Source: Nocardia sp. NBC_00565
Lineage (GTDB): Bacteria > Actinomycetota > Actinomycetes > Mycobacteriales > Mycobacteriaceae
Assembly: GCF_036345915.1 (NCBI RefSeq)
Contig: NZ_CP107785.1
Coordinates: 4,402,001-4,466,000, forward strand
DNA: 64,000 bases
Reading direction: 5' to 3'
Each line of letters begins with the position of its first letter. The stretch's first letter is position 1. A model generated the notes under the pieces. The model saw nothing but the letters and a program-made list of their open reading frames with translations. It was not told the origin of the DNA and made no database searches. The position numbers and the translations under genes are program-made. Below are positions 10,741 to 21,483 of this stretch, one piece after another.

Positions 10741-12290
10741 GCGCCGCAACCGGTCGCGCAGCCCGAGGCGGCCGGTTCCGGTGCGGGGGCGCCGATGCGG
10801 GGTAGACCGAGGCCGACGCCGATGGGTTCGGTCTTCGGCGTGATGCCGCGTTCGTGGGCGTCGCCCGCGCGGGTACGGCGGTGGGTCTTGATCGCACCGT
10901 CGGCGATCAGATGGTGCGGCGCGGCATCGGTGATGTCGACGGTGATGACGTCGCCGGGGCGGATCTTCTCGGCCGCGCCTTCAGGACGGAAATGCACGAG
11001 CCGGCCGTCGCGGGCGCGACCGCTCATGCGGGCGGTCGCGGCGTTCTTCTTACCCGCGCCCTCGGCCACGAGCAGTTCGACCTCGGTGCCCACCAGCGCC
11101 TTGTTCGCATCGAGGGAGACCTCCTCCTGCAGCGCGATCAGCCGCTCATAGCGTTCCTGAACAACGGCTTTCGGCAGCTGATCGGGCATATCCGCGGCCG
11201 GTGTACCGGGGCGCTTGGAGTACTGGAAGGTGTAGGCACTGGTGAACCGGGCCTGGCGCACCACATCCAGGGTCTCCTGGAAATCCTCCTCGGTCTCGCC
11301 GGGGAACCCGACGATGATGTCGGTGGTGATCGCGGCATGCGGCATCGCGGCACGCACCTTCTCGATGATGCCGAGGTAGCGCGCCTTGCGGTAAGAGCGG
11401 CGCATGGCCTTGAGCACCCGGTCCGAACCGGACTGCAGCGGCATATGCAACTGCGGGCAGATATTCGGCGTCTCGGCCATCGCCTCGATCACGTCATCGG
11501 TGAACTCGGCCGGATGCGGCGAGGTGAAGCGCACCCGCTCCAGCCCGTCGATCCGGCCGGCCGCGCGCAGTAGTTTGGCGAACGCGCCACGGTCGCGCGC
11601 CTCGTCGGGATCGGCGAAGGACGCGCCGTAGGAGTTGACGTTCTGACCGAGCAACGTGACTTCCAGCACGCCCTGATCGACCAGCGCCTGCACCTCCGCG
11701 AGCACGTCACCCGGGCGGCGGTCGACCTCCTTGCCGCGCAGCGACGGCACGATGCAGAACGTGCAGGTGTTGTTGCAGCCCACCGAGATCGATACCCAAC
11801 CGGCATAGGCGGATTCGCGCTTGGCGGGCAGACTCGACGGAAACGCCTCCAGCGATTCCAGAATCTCCACCTGTGCCTCGGCGTTGTGCCGCGCGCGTTC
11901 CAGCAGCACCGGCAGCGAACCGATGTTGTGCGTGCCGAATACCACATCCACCCAGGGCGCCTTGCGCACGACGGTGTCGCGGTCCTTCTGCGCCAGGCAG
12001 CCGCCGACGGCGATCTGCATACCGGGCCGGTCCGCCTTGATCGGCGCGAGGTGGCCGAGGGTGCCGTAGAGCTTGTTGTCGGCGTTCTCACGCACCGCGC
12101 AGGTATTGAATACGACGAGATCGGCCGTCGCACCCGGCGCGGCCTTCACATAACCCGCATCCTCGAGCAGCCCCGACAAGCGTTCGGAATCGTGCACGTT
12201 CATCTGGCAACCGAAGGTGCGGACCTCGTAACTGCGGGTGCCGTCCTCGGCCGAAGGTACGCGAGACAACACCTGTCCGATCGAATCCAC
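10737..12290 (-). CDS. miaB: tRNA-2-methylthio-N6-dimethylallyladenosine synthase
   Basis: 517 residues. Radical-SAM methylthiotransferase that completes ms2i6A37 on tRNA. Visible: N-terminal MTTase domain with TFGCQMN and further cysteines for the auxiliary Fe-S cluster, the radical-SAM motif CNNTCTFC, and a C-terminal TRAM domain ending near [11 protein letters not shown]. The last ~50 residues ([14 protein letters not shown] onward) are an extension past TRAM. It is divergent from gluA across about 170 bases. Confidence 0.96.
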   Translation of the reverse strand: MDSIGQVLSRVPSAEDGTRSYEVRTFGCQMNVHDSERLSGLLEDAGYVKAAPGATADLVVFNTCAVRENADNKLYGTLGHLAPIKADRPGMQIAVGGCLAQKDRDTVVRKAPWVDVVFGTHNIGSLPVLLERARHNAEAQVEILESLEAFPSSLPAKRESAYAGWVSISVGCNNTCTFCIVPSLRGKEVDRRPGDVLAEVQALVDQGVLEVTLLGQNVNSYGASFADPDEARDRGAFAKLLRAAGRIDGLERVRFTSPHPAEFTDDVIEAMAETPNICPQLHMPLQSGSDRVLKAMRRSYRKARYLGIIEKVRAAMPHAAITTDIIVGFPGETEEDFQETLDVVRQARFTSAYTFQYSKRPGTPAADMPDQLPKAVVQERYERLIALQEEVSLDANKALVGTEVELLVAEGAGKKNAATARMSGRARDGRLVHFRPEGAAEKIRPGDVITVDITDAAPHHLIADGAIKTHRRTRAGDAHERGITPKTEPIGVGLGLPRIGAPAPEPAASGCATGCGA

Positions 12291-12461
12291 CCATCCAGGG
12301 TACGGGGCTGGGCAACGCGCGTTTTCAGCGCATCGGCGCAGGCTCCAGGCCTCGCGGTGACTCGCGGCGGACGGTTACATCCCCGTGTCGATTCGGCGTG
12401 GCGTGGCGGTGTGTCGCCGAAACCCGGGCAAATCGCCGTTTTCCGCTTAAGGTTTTGGACC

Positions 12462-13298
12462 ATGACCGACGATGCCGCCGCGCCCGACACAATCGGGTTG
12501 GCCAAAACCGGGGCAGACAGTTCCGACACGGGCACCACCGAGACCACCGGCACCGCCACGAGCGCGCCGATGATTTCGATGCGCAATGTGGACAAGCACT
12601 TCGGTGAACTCCATGTGCTGCGCGATATCAACCTCGAAGTCCCCAAGGGGCAGGTCGTCATCGTTCTGGGCCCCTCGGGGTCCGGAAAGTCGACGCTGTG
12701 CCGCACCATCAACCGACTGGAACCGATCGACTCCGGCGATATCGCCATCGACGGCGTACCGCTGCCCGCCGAGGGCCGCGCGCTCGCCGCGCTGCGCGCA
12801 GATGTCGGCATGGTGTTCCAATCGTTCAACCTCTTCGCGCACAAGACGATCGTCGAGAACGTGATGCTCGCGCCGCTGAAGGTCCGCAAGGTGAAGAAGG
12901 ACGACGCCCGCAAGCGCGCCATGGAACTGCTCGAGCGGGTCGGCATCGCCAACCAGGCCGACAAGTATCCAGCGCAGCTCTCCGGCGGCCAGCAGCAGCG
13001 CGTGGCGATCGCCCGCGCGCTGGCGATGAGCCCGAAGGTGATGCTGTTCGACGAGCCGACCTCCGCACTGGATCCGGAGATGGTCAACGAGGTGCTCGAC
13101 GTCATGGTGTCGCTGGCCAAGGAAGGGATGACGATGCTGGTCGTCACCCACGAGATGGGCTTCGCGCGCAAGGCGGGCAACCGAGTGCTGTTCATGGCAG
13201 ACGGACTGATCGTCGAGGACGACACACCCGAAGTGTTCTTCACCGCGCCGAAGTCCGACCGCGCCAAGGATTTCCTCGGCAAGATTCTGAGCCACTGA
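12462..13298 (+). CDS. gluA: Glutamate-type amino-acid ABC transporter, ATPase
   Basis: 278 residues from the ATG at 12462. Drives uptake through the GluC/GluD permeases. Walker [11 protein letters not shown]-loop VFQSFNLF, signature LSGGQQQ, Walker B VMLFDEP and switch His THEM are all in place. About 36 acidic, Thr-rich residues precede [12 protein letters not shown], where most homologues begin, so the true start may be at 12570. First gene of a four-gene operon. Confidence 0.93.
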   Translation: MTDDAAAPDTIGLAKTGADSSDTGTTETTGTATSAPMISMRNVDKHFGELHVLRDINLEVPKGQVVIVLGPSGSGKSTLCRTINRLEPIDSGDIAIDGVPLPAEGRALAALRADVGMVFQSFNLFAHKTIVENVMLAPLKVRKVKKDDARKRAMELLERVGIANQADKYPAQLSGGQQQRVAIARALAMSPKVMLFDEPTSALDPEMVNEVLDVMVSLAKEGMTMLVVTHEMGFARKAGNRVLFMADGLIVEDDTPEVFFTAPKSDRAKDFLGKILSH

Positions 13299-13363
13299 AC
13301 CCAGTGGTCACCGCAACCGTAAAGACTTCGGCCATCGAAACCACCAGAGGGAGAAGGAACTCG

Positions 13364-14197
13364 ATGAGGATCAACCGTGCGCTTCGACTCGGCATCGGGG
13401 CGATAGCCCTGACGCTGGCCGCTACGACCGCCGCCTGTGGCGGTGGCGGCGACAAGTCCGCGCTCGACAACGCCAAGGACGGAAAGCTCACCGTCGGTAT
13501 CAAATTCGACCAGCCGGGCCTGGGCATCCGCAACAAGGACGGCTCCTACAGCGGCTTCGACGTCGAGGTCGCCAAGTACGTCGCGGGCAAGCTCGGGGTG
13601 AAGCCGGAGAACATCACGTTCAAGGAGGCGCCGTCGGCCCAGCGCGAGACGCTGATCGAGAACGGTCAGGTCGACTACATCGTCGCCACCTACTCGATCA
13701 ACGACAAGCGCAAGGAGAAGGTCGACTTCGCCGGGCCGTATTACGTTGCGGGCCAGTCGCTGTTGGTGAAGGCCGACAACACCAGCATCAAGGGCAAGGA
13801 CGATCTCAAGGGCAAGAAGGTCTGCTCGGTGAAGGGCTCCACCCCGGCGCAGAACATCGAGAAGAACTTCCCCGACACCCAGCTGCAGACCAACGACACC
13901 TACTCGCTGTGCCTCGAGGGCCTGCAGGCCGGTTCGTATGACGCGGTGACCACCGACGACATCATTCTCGCCGGTTACGCCGCGCAGAGCGCCGGCGCCT
14001 TCAAGGTCGTCGGCACGCCGTTCACCACGGAGAACTACGGGATCGGCCTGAAGAAGGGCGATAAGGAACTCCGCGACAAGGTCAACGACGCGATCGAGGA
14101 AATGATCAAGGACGGGTCCTGGAAGAAGGCGTTCGACAGCACGGTCGGTGGCTCCGGCTACCAGGCACCGACGCCGCCGACGGTGAACCGGTACTGA
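13364..14197 (+). CDS. gluB: Glutamate-type ABC transporter, substrate-binding lipoprotein
   Basis: 277 residues, with GGGAGAAGG before the ATG at 13364. A lipoprotein signal ends with a lipobox at Cys25 (TLAATTAAC), so the mature protein is tethered outside the membrane. The type 3 solute-binding fold is shown by LTVGIKFDQPGLG, GFDVEVAKYVAGKLG and the hinge-side TDDIILAGYA. It delivers a polar amino acid, probably glutamate, to GluCD. Followed by a strong hairpin before gluC. Confidence 0.93.
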   Translation: MRINRALRLGIGAIALTLAATTAACGGGGDKSALDNAKDGKLTVGIKFDQPGLGIRNKDGSYSGFDVEVAKYVAGKLGVKPENITFKEAPSAQRETLIENGQVDYIVATYSINDKRKEKVDFAGPYYVAGQSLLVKADNTSIKGKDDLKGKKVCSVKGSTPAQNIEKNFPDTQLQTNDTYSLCLEGLQAGSYDAVTTDDIILAGYAAQSAGAFKVVGTPFTTENYGIGLKKGDKELRDKVNDAIEEMIKDGSWKKAFDSTVGGSGYQAPTPPTVNRY

Positions 14198-14204
14198 GAT
14201 TCCT

Positions 14205-14235
14205 GATCGGGTGGCCCGGACCGGGCCACCCGATC
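14205..14235 (+). terminator. Attenuator-like hairpin between gluB and gluC
   Basis: A 15-bp perfect inverted repeat (GATCGGGTGGCCCGG and its complement, with a single base between arms) begins 7 bases after the gluB stop and is followed by AATTTT. It looks like a partial intrinsic terminator or 3'-end stabiliser that would keep gluB mRNA above permease mRNA. Confidence 0.7.
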
Positions 14236-14327
14236 AATTTTCGCTACGAGCACTCCCTGTACATCGCGCGCGGAAGGACGATCTCCGGCCGCCGCATATC
14301 GACCCCGATCGGAGGGACGCGTCCGCC

Positions 14328-15002
14328 GTGTTCGACCTGATATCGAGGTATGACGTCCTCGGCGCCTTCTGGGTGACCATCAAACTGACCGCGTCGTCGG
14401 CGGTCCTGGCCCTGATCCTGGGCACCGTCGTGGCCGCGATGCGCGTCTCCCCCGTGCCGGTCGCCCGCTTCCTGGGCACCGCCTACGTCACCATCTTCCG
14501 CAACACCCCGCTGACACTGATCATCGTGTTCTGCTCGCTGGGCCTGTACTCCACCATGGGCTGGAAGCTGGCGCCGGAGGGCCCGAACTCGCTGGCGCAG
14601 AACAACTTCCGCTACGCCGTACTCGGACTCAGCATCTACACCGCGGCATTCGTCTGCGAATCGCTGCGCTCGGGCATCAACACCGTGCCGATGGGCCAGT
14701 CCGAGGCGGGCCGCTCGCTGGGCTTCACCTTCACGCAAAATCTGCGCATCGTGGTGCTGCCGCAGGCATTCCGCTCGGTCATCGCCCCGCTGGGCAGCGT
14801 GCTGATCGCACTCACCAAGAACTCCACGATCGCCTCGGCGATCGGCGTGGCCGAGGCCGCGACCCTGATGGCCAAGATGAACGAGAACGAGGCCGCGCTG
14901 ATCACCATCGGCTTCATCTTCGCGCTCGGCTTCGTGATCCTGACCCTGCCGACCGGCCTGTTCTTCGGCTGGCTGGCCAAGCGATTCGAGGTGGCCCGAT
15001 GA
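14328..15002 (+). CDS. gluC: Amino-acid ABC transporter permease GluC
   Basis: 224 residues from a GTG at 14328, 11 bases after GGAGGG. HisM-type membrane permease; hydrophobic segments include VTIKLTASSAVLALILGTVV and YVTIFRNTPLTLIIVFCSL, and the EAA loop is EAGRSLGFTFTQNLRIVVLPQAF. It pairs with GluD, whose ATG overlaps the gluC stop. Confidence 0.92.
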   Translation: MFDLISRYDVLGAFWVTIKLTASSAVLALILGTVVAAMRVSPVPVARFLGTAYVTIFRNTPLTLIIVFCSLGLYSTMGWKLAPEGPNSLAQNNFRYAVLGLSIYTAAFVCESLRSGINTVPMGQSEAGRSLGFTFTQNLRIVVLPQAFRSVIAPLGSVLIALTKNSTIASAIGVAEAATLMAKMNENEAALITIGFIFALGFVILTLPTGLFFGWLAKRFEVAR

Positions 15003-15898
15003 GCGCTGGTGCTTCGGTTCTTTTCGATGCGCCCGGCCCCAAGGCGCGCCTTCGGAACCAAATCTATTCCGTCATCGCGATTCTCGCGGTGCTGGGGCTG
15101 GGCTGGGTGTTCTACCGCGGCTTCGCCGATAAGGGGCAGTTCACCGCGGAGAAGTGGAAGCCGTTCATCGAGGCGGACGTCTGGACGACCTACCTGCTGC
15201 CCGGTCTGCGTGGCACCCTGGTCGCGGCAGTGTTGTCGATCGTGTTCGCGCTGGTGATCGGCATGGTCTTCGGCATCCTGCGGCTCTCGGACCACTGGGC
15301 GATGCGCTGGGTGGCGGGCGCGATCGTCGAGGTGTCCCGGGCGATTCCCGTGCTGATCCTGATGATCTTCCTGTTCTCGATCTTCTCCGATTACAAGGTG
15401 TTCAAGGTCGATCAGCTCGCGCTGTGGGCCGTGGTGATCGCGCTGACGGTCTACAACGGCTCGGTCATCGCCGAGATCGTGCGCGCCGGCATCAAATCGC
15501 TGCCGAAGGGGCAGACCGAGGCCGCAGTGGCACTCGGGCTGCGCAAGGGTCAGCTGATGCGGTTGATCCTGCTGCCGCAGGCGATTACCGCGATGCTGCC
15601 CGCGCTGATCTCGCAAATGGTTGTCGCGCTGAAGGACTCGGCGCTCGGCTACCAGATCACCTACCTCGAGATCGTGCGCCAGGGCTCGCAACTCGGTGCG
15701 GCCGAACGAAATACGGTGCCCGCGCTGATGGTGGTCGCGGTCGTGATGATTCTGCTCAACAGCACACTCACGTTCGTGGCCAATAAGCTCGAGCAGCGGT
15801 TGCGTTCACGTAAGCGGAAGAAGGGGGCCGCGGTCGTCGCGGCCGATTCGATTCTGACCGACGCCACTCCCGGTATGGATATCACCCAGAAGCCGTGA
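14999..15898 (+). CDS. gluD: Amino-acid ABC transporter permease GluD
   Basis: 299 residues, ATGA-coupled to gluC. Second HisM-type permease with an N-terminal hydrophobic segment (VIAILAVLGLGWVFYRGF), the core transmembrane domain, and EAA loop EAAVALGLRKGQLMRLILLPQA. A basic, likely cytoplasmic tail (RLRSRKRKKG) closes the protein. Last gene of the operon. Confidence 0.92.
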   Translation: MSAGASVLFDAPGPKARLRNQIYSVIAILAVLGLGWVFYRGFADKGQFTAEKWKPFIEADVWTTYLLPGLRGTLVAAVLSIVFALVIGMVFGILRLSDHWAMRWVAGAIVEVSRAIPVLILMIFLFSIFSDYKVFKVDQLALWAVVIALTVYNGSVIAEIVRAGIKSLPKGQTEAAVALGLRKGQLMRLILLPQAITAMLPALISQMVVALKDSALGYQITYLEIVRQGSQLGAAERNTVPALMVVAVVMILLNSTLTFVANKLEQRLRSRKRKKGAAVVAADSILTDATPGMDITQKP

Positions 15899-16278
15899 GT
15901 TCGGCTGCGGCATTCGAGGACCACCTGGCCACCAGGTAGACGGAGCTGCGGGCGCTCGATGCGGTGATCCGCTCGAGCGCACCGTCGTTCGCGCCAGCGC
16001 CCGGGTACGGGCTGATGCCGCACCGGACCAAGGCTATGCAGTCGTCGACCGGGTGGCCGGTGGTGGCGCTGGCCGCTCGCGGTGACGAGCATGGCTTCCG
16101 CGTCACGGACAGCCGACACAGGTTGCTGCAGCGCGTCGACCGGTGCTTGCGGGCCACGCGATTTGGGTGCGGAGGTCGTGCCGACCGGGCCACCAGCAGC
16201 GACAACCGCTGGCGCGGCCGGAGGGTTTGCAAGTATGCCGCGTCGAGCGGTAAACGGCTCACTGTTGGCAACAGCAGA
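15899..16278. other. No intact gene; probably decayed coding DNA
   Basis: About 380 bases between gluD and a LysR remnant. Minus-strand reading gives protein-like stretches that shift frame (for example ALVRCGISPYPGAGANDGAL and ARSSVYLVARWSSNAAAEL) but no continuous frame and no family I recognise. Confidence 0.4.
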
Positions 16279-16588
16279 TCAGGACAGGTTCACGGCTTCG
16301 CTGTTGAACGTGGGCGTGGACATTGCGTCGGACGGGTAATTGGCGGCCGCGACGGATGTGGCGGCGCGGACGAACGCGGCGACGGCGGGTGAGTGGCAGT
16401 TCTGGGGCGTTGGGGATTGATGGGAGGCCGTCTCGATCAGCGGAACTTCCGTCGGGGAGCGTCCTGCCGCCGAGGTCGGGCAGGCTCAAGGTCGAGCGGG
16501 CGGCCAGCGGATCGGACGCCGCCAGCGCGACCAGGCGGGGTTCGGTCAGCAGCGACCGCAACGCCAGGCCACCCGGCACCGCGGAAGC
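16279..16588 (-). pseudogene. LysR-type regulator remnant (effector-domain pieces)
   Basis: Directly past the recX stop the minus strand encodes GLALRSLLTEPRLVALAASD and LSLPDLGGRTLP, the typical late effector-domain region of LysR regulators. After a gap and frame change it encodes HSPAVAAFVRAATSVAA, the typical LysR C-terminal helix, ending at a TGA at 16279-16281. The DNA-binding domain and the segment between the two pieces are missing, so this is an internally deleted fossil. Confidence 0.65.
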
Positions 16589-17692
16589 TCAGTCGAGATC
16601 GGACGTGTCGAGCCGCGCCTGCGCGAGTTCGGCCTTCACTACGGTGAATGCCGTCGATTGGTTGTAGCCGCGGCGGGCGAGCATGCCGACCAAGCGGCGG
16701 ATTGTTTTGTCGCGGTCCAGGTTCGGGGGGATGGTGCGGAGTTTGCGGCGGACCAGTTCGGCGGCGCGTTGTTGTTCGTCGTCGACGGTGATGGCTTCCA
16801 GGGCGGGGGCGGCGTCGGTTTGGGAGACGCCCTTGCGCCGGAGTTCTTGGGCGAGAGCTTGTTTGCCCTTGCCGGAGAAGGTGTGGCGGGAGTGAACCCA
16901 CTGTTCGGCGAAGGCGGCGTCGTCGATCAGGCCGACCTCGGTGAAGCGGTCGAGGGCGCGTTCGGTGATGTCGGGGGTGAAGCCCTTGGCCGCGAGACGT
17001 TGGGCCAATTCGGCGCGGCTGCGGGCGCGGACGGCGAGCAGGCGAAGACACGCCTCCTTCGCCTGCTCGACCGTCCCGCCTTGGGAGGTGTGCTCCGGGC
17101 GGGACCGGCTCGCACCGGCGCCCGCCGAGAACTCATCCTCCTCGGATCCGGCCGCCACCGGGTCCGCCCATCGGCCATCGGAACTTTGGCAGTCAGCCGA
17201 CTGGGAGTCGTTGCGCCGGAAATCCTTCCGCCGCCCGCGACCGCGCCGGGACCCAGTCGAACGCGCCCGCTGCGGATCGGGCGCGCTCGACCGAGTTCCC
17301 ATGATGTCCGAATCGGCCGAACCACCTTCAGCCAACCGGACTCGTCTATTCCCCTGCTCTCCCGACCGGAACCCGGAAGCCACCGAATCGTTCTCGGACC
17401 ACCGACCGCGCTCCCCCGACCGGAAATCGGCGGTCTCCAAATCCTTCTCGGACCACCGCCCTGGCTCGGACTGGCTCGATCGAGATCCGGTGTCCACCGA
17501 GTCGATCCCAGACCGCCGACCTCGTCCCGACTCGGAATTGCTCGACCGAGATCCGGTGTGCGCCGGGACAACTGGGCGACCCGAGGCGGAGAGCAGTTCG
17601 TTCAGTCGGCGCCGGACCTCGTTCACCGGGTCGGGCCGCGCCTCATCGGGCACGGGCCGACCGGTCTGTGGTGCTGGGCGCCGAGTGTTCAT
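16589..17692 (-). CDS. recX: Regulatory protein RecX with a long repetitive N-terminal extension
   Basis: 367 residues, about twice the usual RecX length. RecX binds RecA filaments and limits recombinase activity. The conserved RecX three-helix repeats occupy about residues 208-367 (EQAKEACLRLLAVRARSRAE, DDAAFAEQWVHSRHTFSGKG, LVGMLARRGYNQSTAFTVV). Residues 1-205 are Ser/Arg/Gly/Asp-rich and built from degenerate units such as GSRSSQSEPGRWSEKD and FRSGERGRWSENDS, likely disordered. The start lies 5 bases after the recA stop, so the genes are cotranscribed. An internal start would yield a normal-sized RecX, but the frame is open and repetitive throughout. Confidence 0.9.
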   Translation of the reverse strand: MNTRRPAPQTGRPVPDEARPDPVNEVRRRLNELLSASGRPVVPAHTGSRSSNSESGRGRRSGIDSVDTGSRSSQSEPGRWSEKDLETADFRSGERGRWSENDSVASGFRSGEQGNRRVRLAEGGSADSDIMGTRSSAPDPQRARSTGSRRGRGRRKDFRRNDSQSADCQSSDGRWADPVAAGSEEDEFSAGAGASRSRPEHTSQGGTVEQAKEACLRLLAVRARSRAELAQRLAAKGFTPDITERALDRFTEVGLIDDAAFAEQWVHSRHTFSGKGKQALAQELRRKGVSQTDAAPALEAITVDDEQQRAAELVRRKLRTIPPNLDRDKTIRRLVGMLARRGYNQSTAFTVVKAELAQARLDTSDLD

Positions 17693-17696
17693 CGGA

Positions 17697-18743
<1,047 letters not shown>

Positions 18744-18791
18744 ATCCTGATCCCCTTTTCGACGGGTAAGTCTCGTTCTTGGTTGGCGCCC

Positions 18792-18814
18792 ACATTAGAG
18801 GGCGGCACCGACAA
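18792..18814 (-). promoter_or_regulatory. RecA-NDp (ClpR-type) promoter of recA
   Basis: On the minus strand TTGTCGGTG, then exactly 8 bases, then TAATGT. This fits the RecA-NDp consensus TTGTCRGTG-N8-TAnnnT described for LexA-independent damage-inducible promoters in mycobacteria. The -10 lies about 50 bases before the recA start. Confidence 0.8.
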
Positions 18815-18834
18815 GTTCTGGCGCCAAGCCTAGA

Positions 18835-18848
18835 CGAACAAATGTTCG
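18835..18848. promoter_or_regulatory. LexA (SOS) box of recA
   Basis: CGAACAAATGTTCG, a perfect palindrome around four bases, fits the actinobacterial SOS box CGAAC-N4-GTTCG. It lies about 90 bases upstream of recA and overlaps the region of a second, LexA-controlled promoter. Confidence 0.85.
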
Positions 18849-18934
18849 AGTCAAGCGACGCGCCAGACAACACGCGATCCAACTTCTCCGACCACGGCAA
18901 CCGTCGCGCTACGACGAATTCGGACCGGCCCGAC

Positions 18935-19954
18935 TCACCGCGCGAGCGATATCCGATCACTGTCCAGCAGCGTCTGCGCCTGCTTGAAGACCCGCAGGGC
19001 GGGCGTCACCTCGACATCGGCGATGCCGTCGAGCGCGCCGAGCCGCTGCGTGACATAGCGGTAGAGGTGGGCGGTATCGCGGCACATGATCGACACCATC
19101 AGATTGGTGGGCCCCGTGGTCGCGGCGACGAATACGGTCTCCGGATGCGTCGCGATCGCGGCGCCCACCGCCGCGAGATCGGCCGGACGGGTGCGCAGCC
19201 ACAGCGCAGCGCGCACGGCATACCCCATGCGCTCGACCGCGAAATCGAGATCGAAGTAGAGCACCCGGGATTCGACGAGTTCGGCCATGCGGCGCGCCAC
19301 TCTCGTTGGGGTCCAGTCGATTTCGGCGGCGATCTGCGCATAGGGCGCACGACCGTCACGACCGAGGATCGCCAGCATCGCCTCATCCTCGGCCGAAAGC
19401 CGCACCGGCGCTTCCGGTCCCGCATCGGCCGGTGTCGACCGCGACCCGAGTTCGCGCAACTGCGCCGCGGTGAACAGGTGGCTGAAATGCGGCCACTCCT
19501 CGTCGAGCGGAAATCGGTGGATCACCTCGTGCGCCGTCAACCCGATCACCTGACTGGCCTGCGGCAATGTCTGCAGCAGCAGCTTGTCGCGGCGTTCGAC
19601 CGAGCGCGGGCGGCTCACGCAGGTCACCTCGGATCCGGTGGACAACAGAGTCACCCAGCTCAGATCAGGAAACCGGGCCAGCGATTCGGCCAGCCGCACC
19701 GCCTTGTCCGGCGTCGTCCGCAGCCGGATCGCCCAGCGCGCGTGCCCGAGCGGCACGGCGTTCACCTGACCCGACACATGCAAGATGCCGCGCTGGCGCA
19801 GCGATCGGTAGCGGCGCGCCACCGTCTGTTCCGAAACCCCGAGGATGGCGCCCAGCTTGGCGAACGCGATGCGGGCATCGCTCACGAGCGCGTGCACGAT
19901 CTGCTTGTCGAGCACATCCAGGACGGAGGATTCCAACGCATCGGCGGAATGCAT
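18935..19954 (-). CDS. Two-domain Lrp/AsnC-family transcriptional regulator
   Basis: 339 residues, twice the length of a standard Lrp protein because it holds two AsnC units in tandem. An HTH of the form LDKQIVHAL...AFAKLGAILGVSEQTVARRY (about 14-55) begins the first unit; a second HTH (LSAEDEAMLAILG...APYAQIAAEI, about 190-225) begins the second, each followed by a ligand/oligomer domain. Divergent from the MFS exporter at 20052, which it probably controls through a palindrome 13 bases upstream of its own start. Confidence 0.88.
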   Translation of the reverse strand: MHSADALESSVLDVLDKQIVHALVSDARIAFAKLGAILGVSEQTVARRYRSLRQRGILHVSGQVNAVPLGHARWAIRLRTTPDKAVRLAESLARFPDLSWVTLLSTGSEVTCVSRPRSVERRDKLLLQTLPQASQVIGLTAHEVIHRFPLDEEWPHFSHLFTAAQLRELGSRSTPADAGPEAPVRLSAEDEAMLAILGRDGRAPYAQIAAEIDWTPTRVARRMAELVESRVLYFDLDFAVERMGYAVRAALWLRTRPADLAAVGAAIATHPETVFVAATTGPTNLMVSIMCRDTAHLYRYVTQRLGALDGIADVEVTPALRVFKQAQTLLDSDRISLAR

Positions 19955-19966
19955 AGGAGGAATATA

Positions 19967-19980
19967 GCGCCAACTGGCGC
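19967..19980. promoter_or_regulatory. Palindromic operator candidate between AsnC regulator and exporter
   Basis: GCGCCAACTGGCGC, perfect 6-bp arms around AC, in the 97-base divergent region. Placement 13 bases before the regulator start suggests autoregulation plus control of the exporter. Confidence 0.5.
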
Positions 19981-20051
19981 ACGACTATGTGGATATCGAT
20001 GCCTAGCGCACGCTGAGCGTCGAAATCGTTCATTTTTCCCCGGAGGCTCCA

Positions 20052-21461
20052 GTGAAGAAATGGCTCCCCTTGTTCGCCGCGTGCCTCGGCACGCTGATGC
20101 TGCTCATCGACGTCACCATCGTCAATGTCGCGCTCCCCGATATCGCCGCCGATCTCGGTACCGGACTCTCCGGTCTGCAGTGGGTGGTGGACGGATACGC
20201 GCTCGCCTTGGCGGCGCTGCTGCTCGTACTCGGCTCGCTGGCCGATCGAGTCGGCGCCAAACGCGCCTATCTCGCCGGGCTCGCCGTATTCGCTATCGCA
20301 TCGCTGATCTGCGGGATCGCTGATTCCTCGCCAAGTCTCATCGCGGCGCGGGCACTTCAGGGTGTCGGCGGGGCGGCGATGTTCGCGACCACGCTGTCGC
20401 TGTTGCACTCCACCTATACCGGTCGCGACCGCGGTGTGGCCTTCGGCGTCTGGGGTGCGGTCTCGGGTGCGGCGGCCGGAATCGGTGTGGTGCTGGGCGG
20501 CGTGCTCACCGAGGGGCTGTCGTGGCGGTGGATCTTCTTCGTCAACCTGCCGATCGCGGTGTTGGCAATCGTATTGACCGCCATCGTGTTCCGGCCGTCG
20601 CCGCGGCAGGCCGATCGGGCCGTGGATGTGCCGGGGATGCTCGCGTTCGCGACCGCGGCGACAGCGGTCACCTACGGTGTCATCCGCGGCGGTGAGCACG
20701 GTTGGACCGATGGCGTCACGGTGCTCGCACTGGCGCTCGGCGCGGCCGCGGTACTGGCCTTCGCATTCGTCGAATCCCGCAGTGCGGCACCGATGTTCCC
20801 GCTGTCGCTGCTCGGGAATCGTAACTTCGGAGCCACGCTGGTTTCGGCTTCCGGGCAGACGTTCGCGGCCTTCGCCGCCACTCCACTGATCTCGCTCTGG
20901 CTGCAGCAGCAACTGCATATGTCGCCGCTGCACGCGGGCTTGGCGATGTTGCCGATGGCGGCGACCGCCTTCGTGGTGGCGGGGGCGTTCGGCAAACTGC
21001 TGCACGATGTTTCGCCGAAGTGGACGATCGGAGCCGGTTTGGTGCTGGTCGGTGTCGGGACCGGGCTGATGACGATCGTCGGCACCGGATCATCGTGGGT
21101 CGCACTGGTTCCCGGGTTCGTGGTGATCGGTGCGGGCATCGGGATCAACTCGCCCGCACTGGTGGCGGTGGGGATGGCGGCGGTGCCGCCGCAGCAGGGC
21201 GGGATCGCCGCCGGTGCGGTGAATACCGCGCGACAGCTCGGGCTCGCGCTCGGAGTCGCGGTGCTCGGCACCATATTCAGCGGGGTTGCCGATGCCGATC
21301 GGCCGATGACGTTGGCGCGGTTCGTGGATGGGTTGGACGCGGCGTTCGCGGTGGCGGCCGGAGTGGGAATTGTGTTCGGGGTGATCTCGTTCGGATTGTT
21401 CCACCGGCGGGGTGCCGTGGTAGCGGATGATCGGGCCGAGCGCGAAGCCGTCGCCGCGTAG
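20052..21461 (+). CDS. MFS drug exporter, DHA2 (14-helix) family
   Basis: 469 residues from a GTG at 20052 with CGGAGG five bases upstream. Proton-driven exporter in the cytoplasmic membrane. Seen: motif D1-like LIDVTIVNVALPDI in helix 1, motif A GSLADRVGAKR, and motif C-like GVWGAVSGAAAGIGVVLGG in helix 5. Helix count appears to be 14. The divergent AsnC regulator suggests the substrate is an amino-acid-like or drug effector. A terminator hairpin follows. Confidence 0.9.
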   Translation: MKKWLPLFAACLGTLMLLIDVTIVNVALPDIAADLGTGLSGLQWVVDGYALALAALLLVLGSLADRVGAKRAYLAGLAVFAIASLICGIADSSPSLIAARALQGVGGAAMFATTLSLLHSTYTGRDRGVAFGVWGAVSGAAAGIGVVLGGVLTEGLSWRWIFFVNLPIAVLAIVLTAIVFRPSPRQADRAVDVPGMLAFATAATAVTYGVIRGGEHGWTDGVTVLALALGAAAVLAFAFVESRSAAPMFPLSLLGNRNFGATLVSASGQTFAAFAATPLISLWLQQQLHMSPLHAGLAMLPMAATAFVVAGAFGKLLHDVSPKWTIGAGLVLVGVGTGLMTIVGTGSSWVALVPGFVVIGAGIGINSPALVAVGMAAVPPQQGGIAAGAVNTARQLGLALGVAVLGTIFSGVADADRPMTLARFVDGLDAAFAVAAGVGIVFGVISFGLFHRRGAVVADDRAEREAVAA

Positions 21462-21483
21462 GCCGTGAGATATCGAGCGGTGC

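Noticed and set aside
12291..12461. Riboswitch upstream of the glutamate transporter
   Set aside because: No conserved glutamine or other riboswitch core seen in the 170-base divergent region.
18779..20323. 514-codon plus-strand frame over the AsnC regulator
   Set aside because: Shadow frame; it spans the divergent promoter and runs into the exporter gene out of frame.
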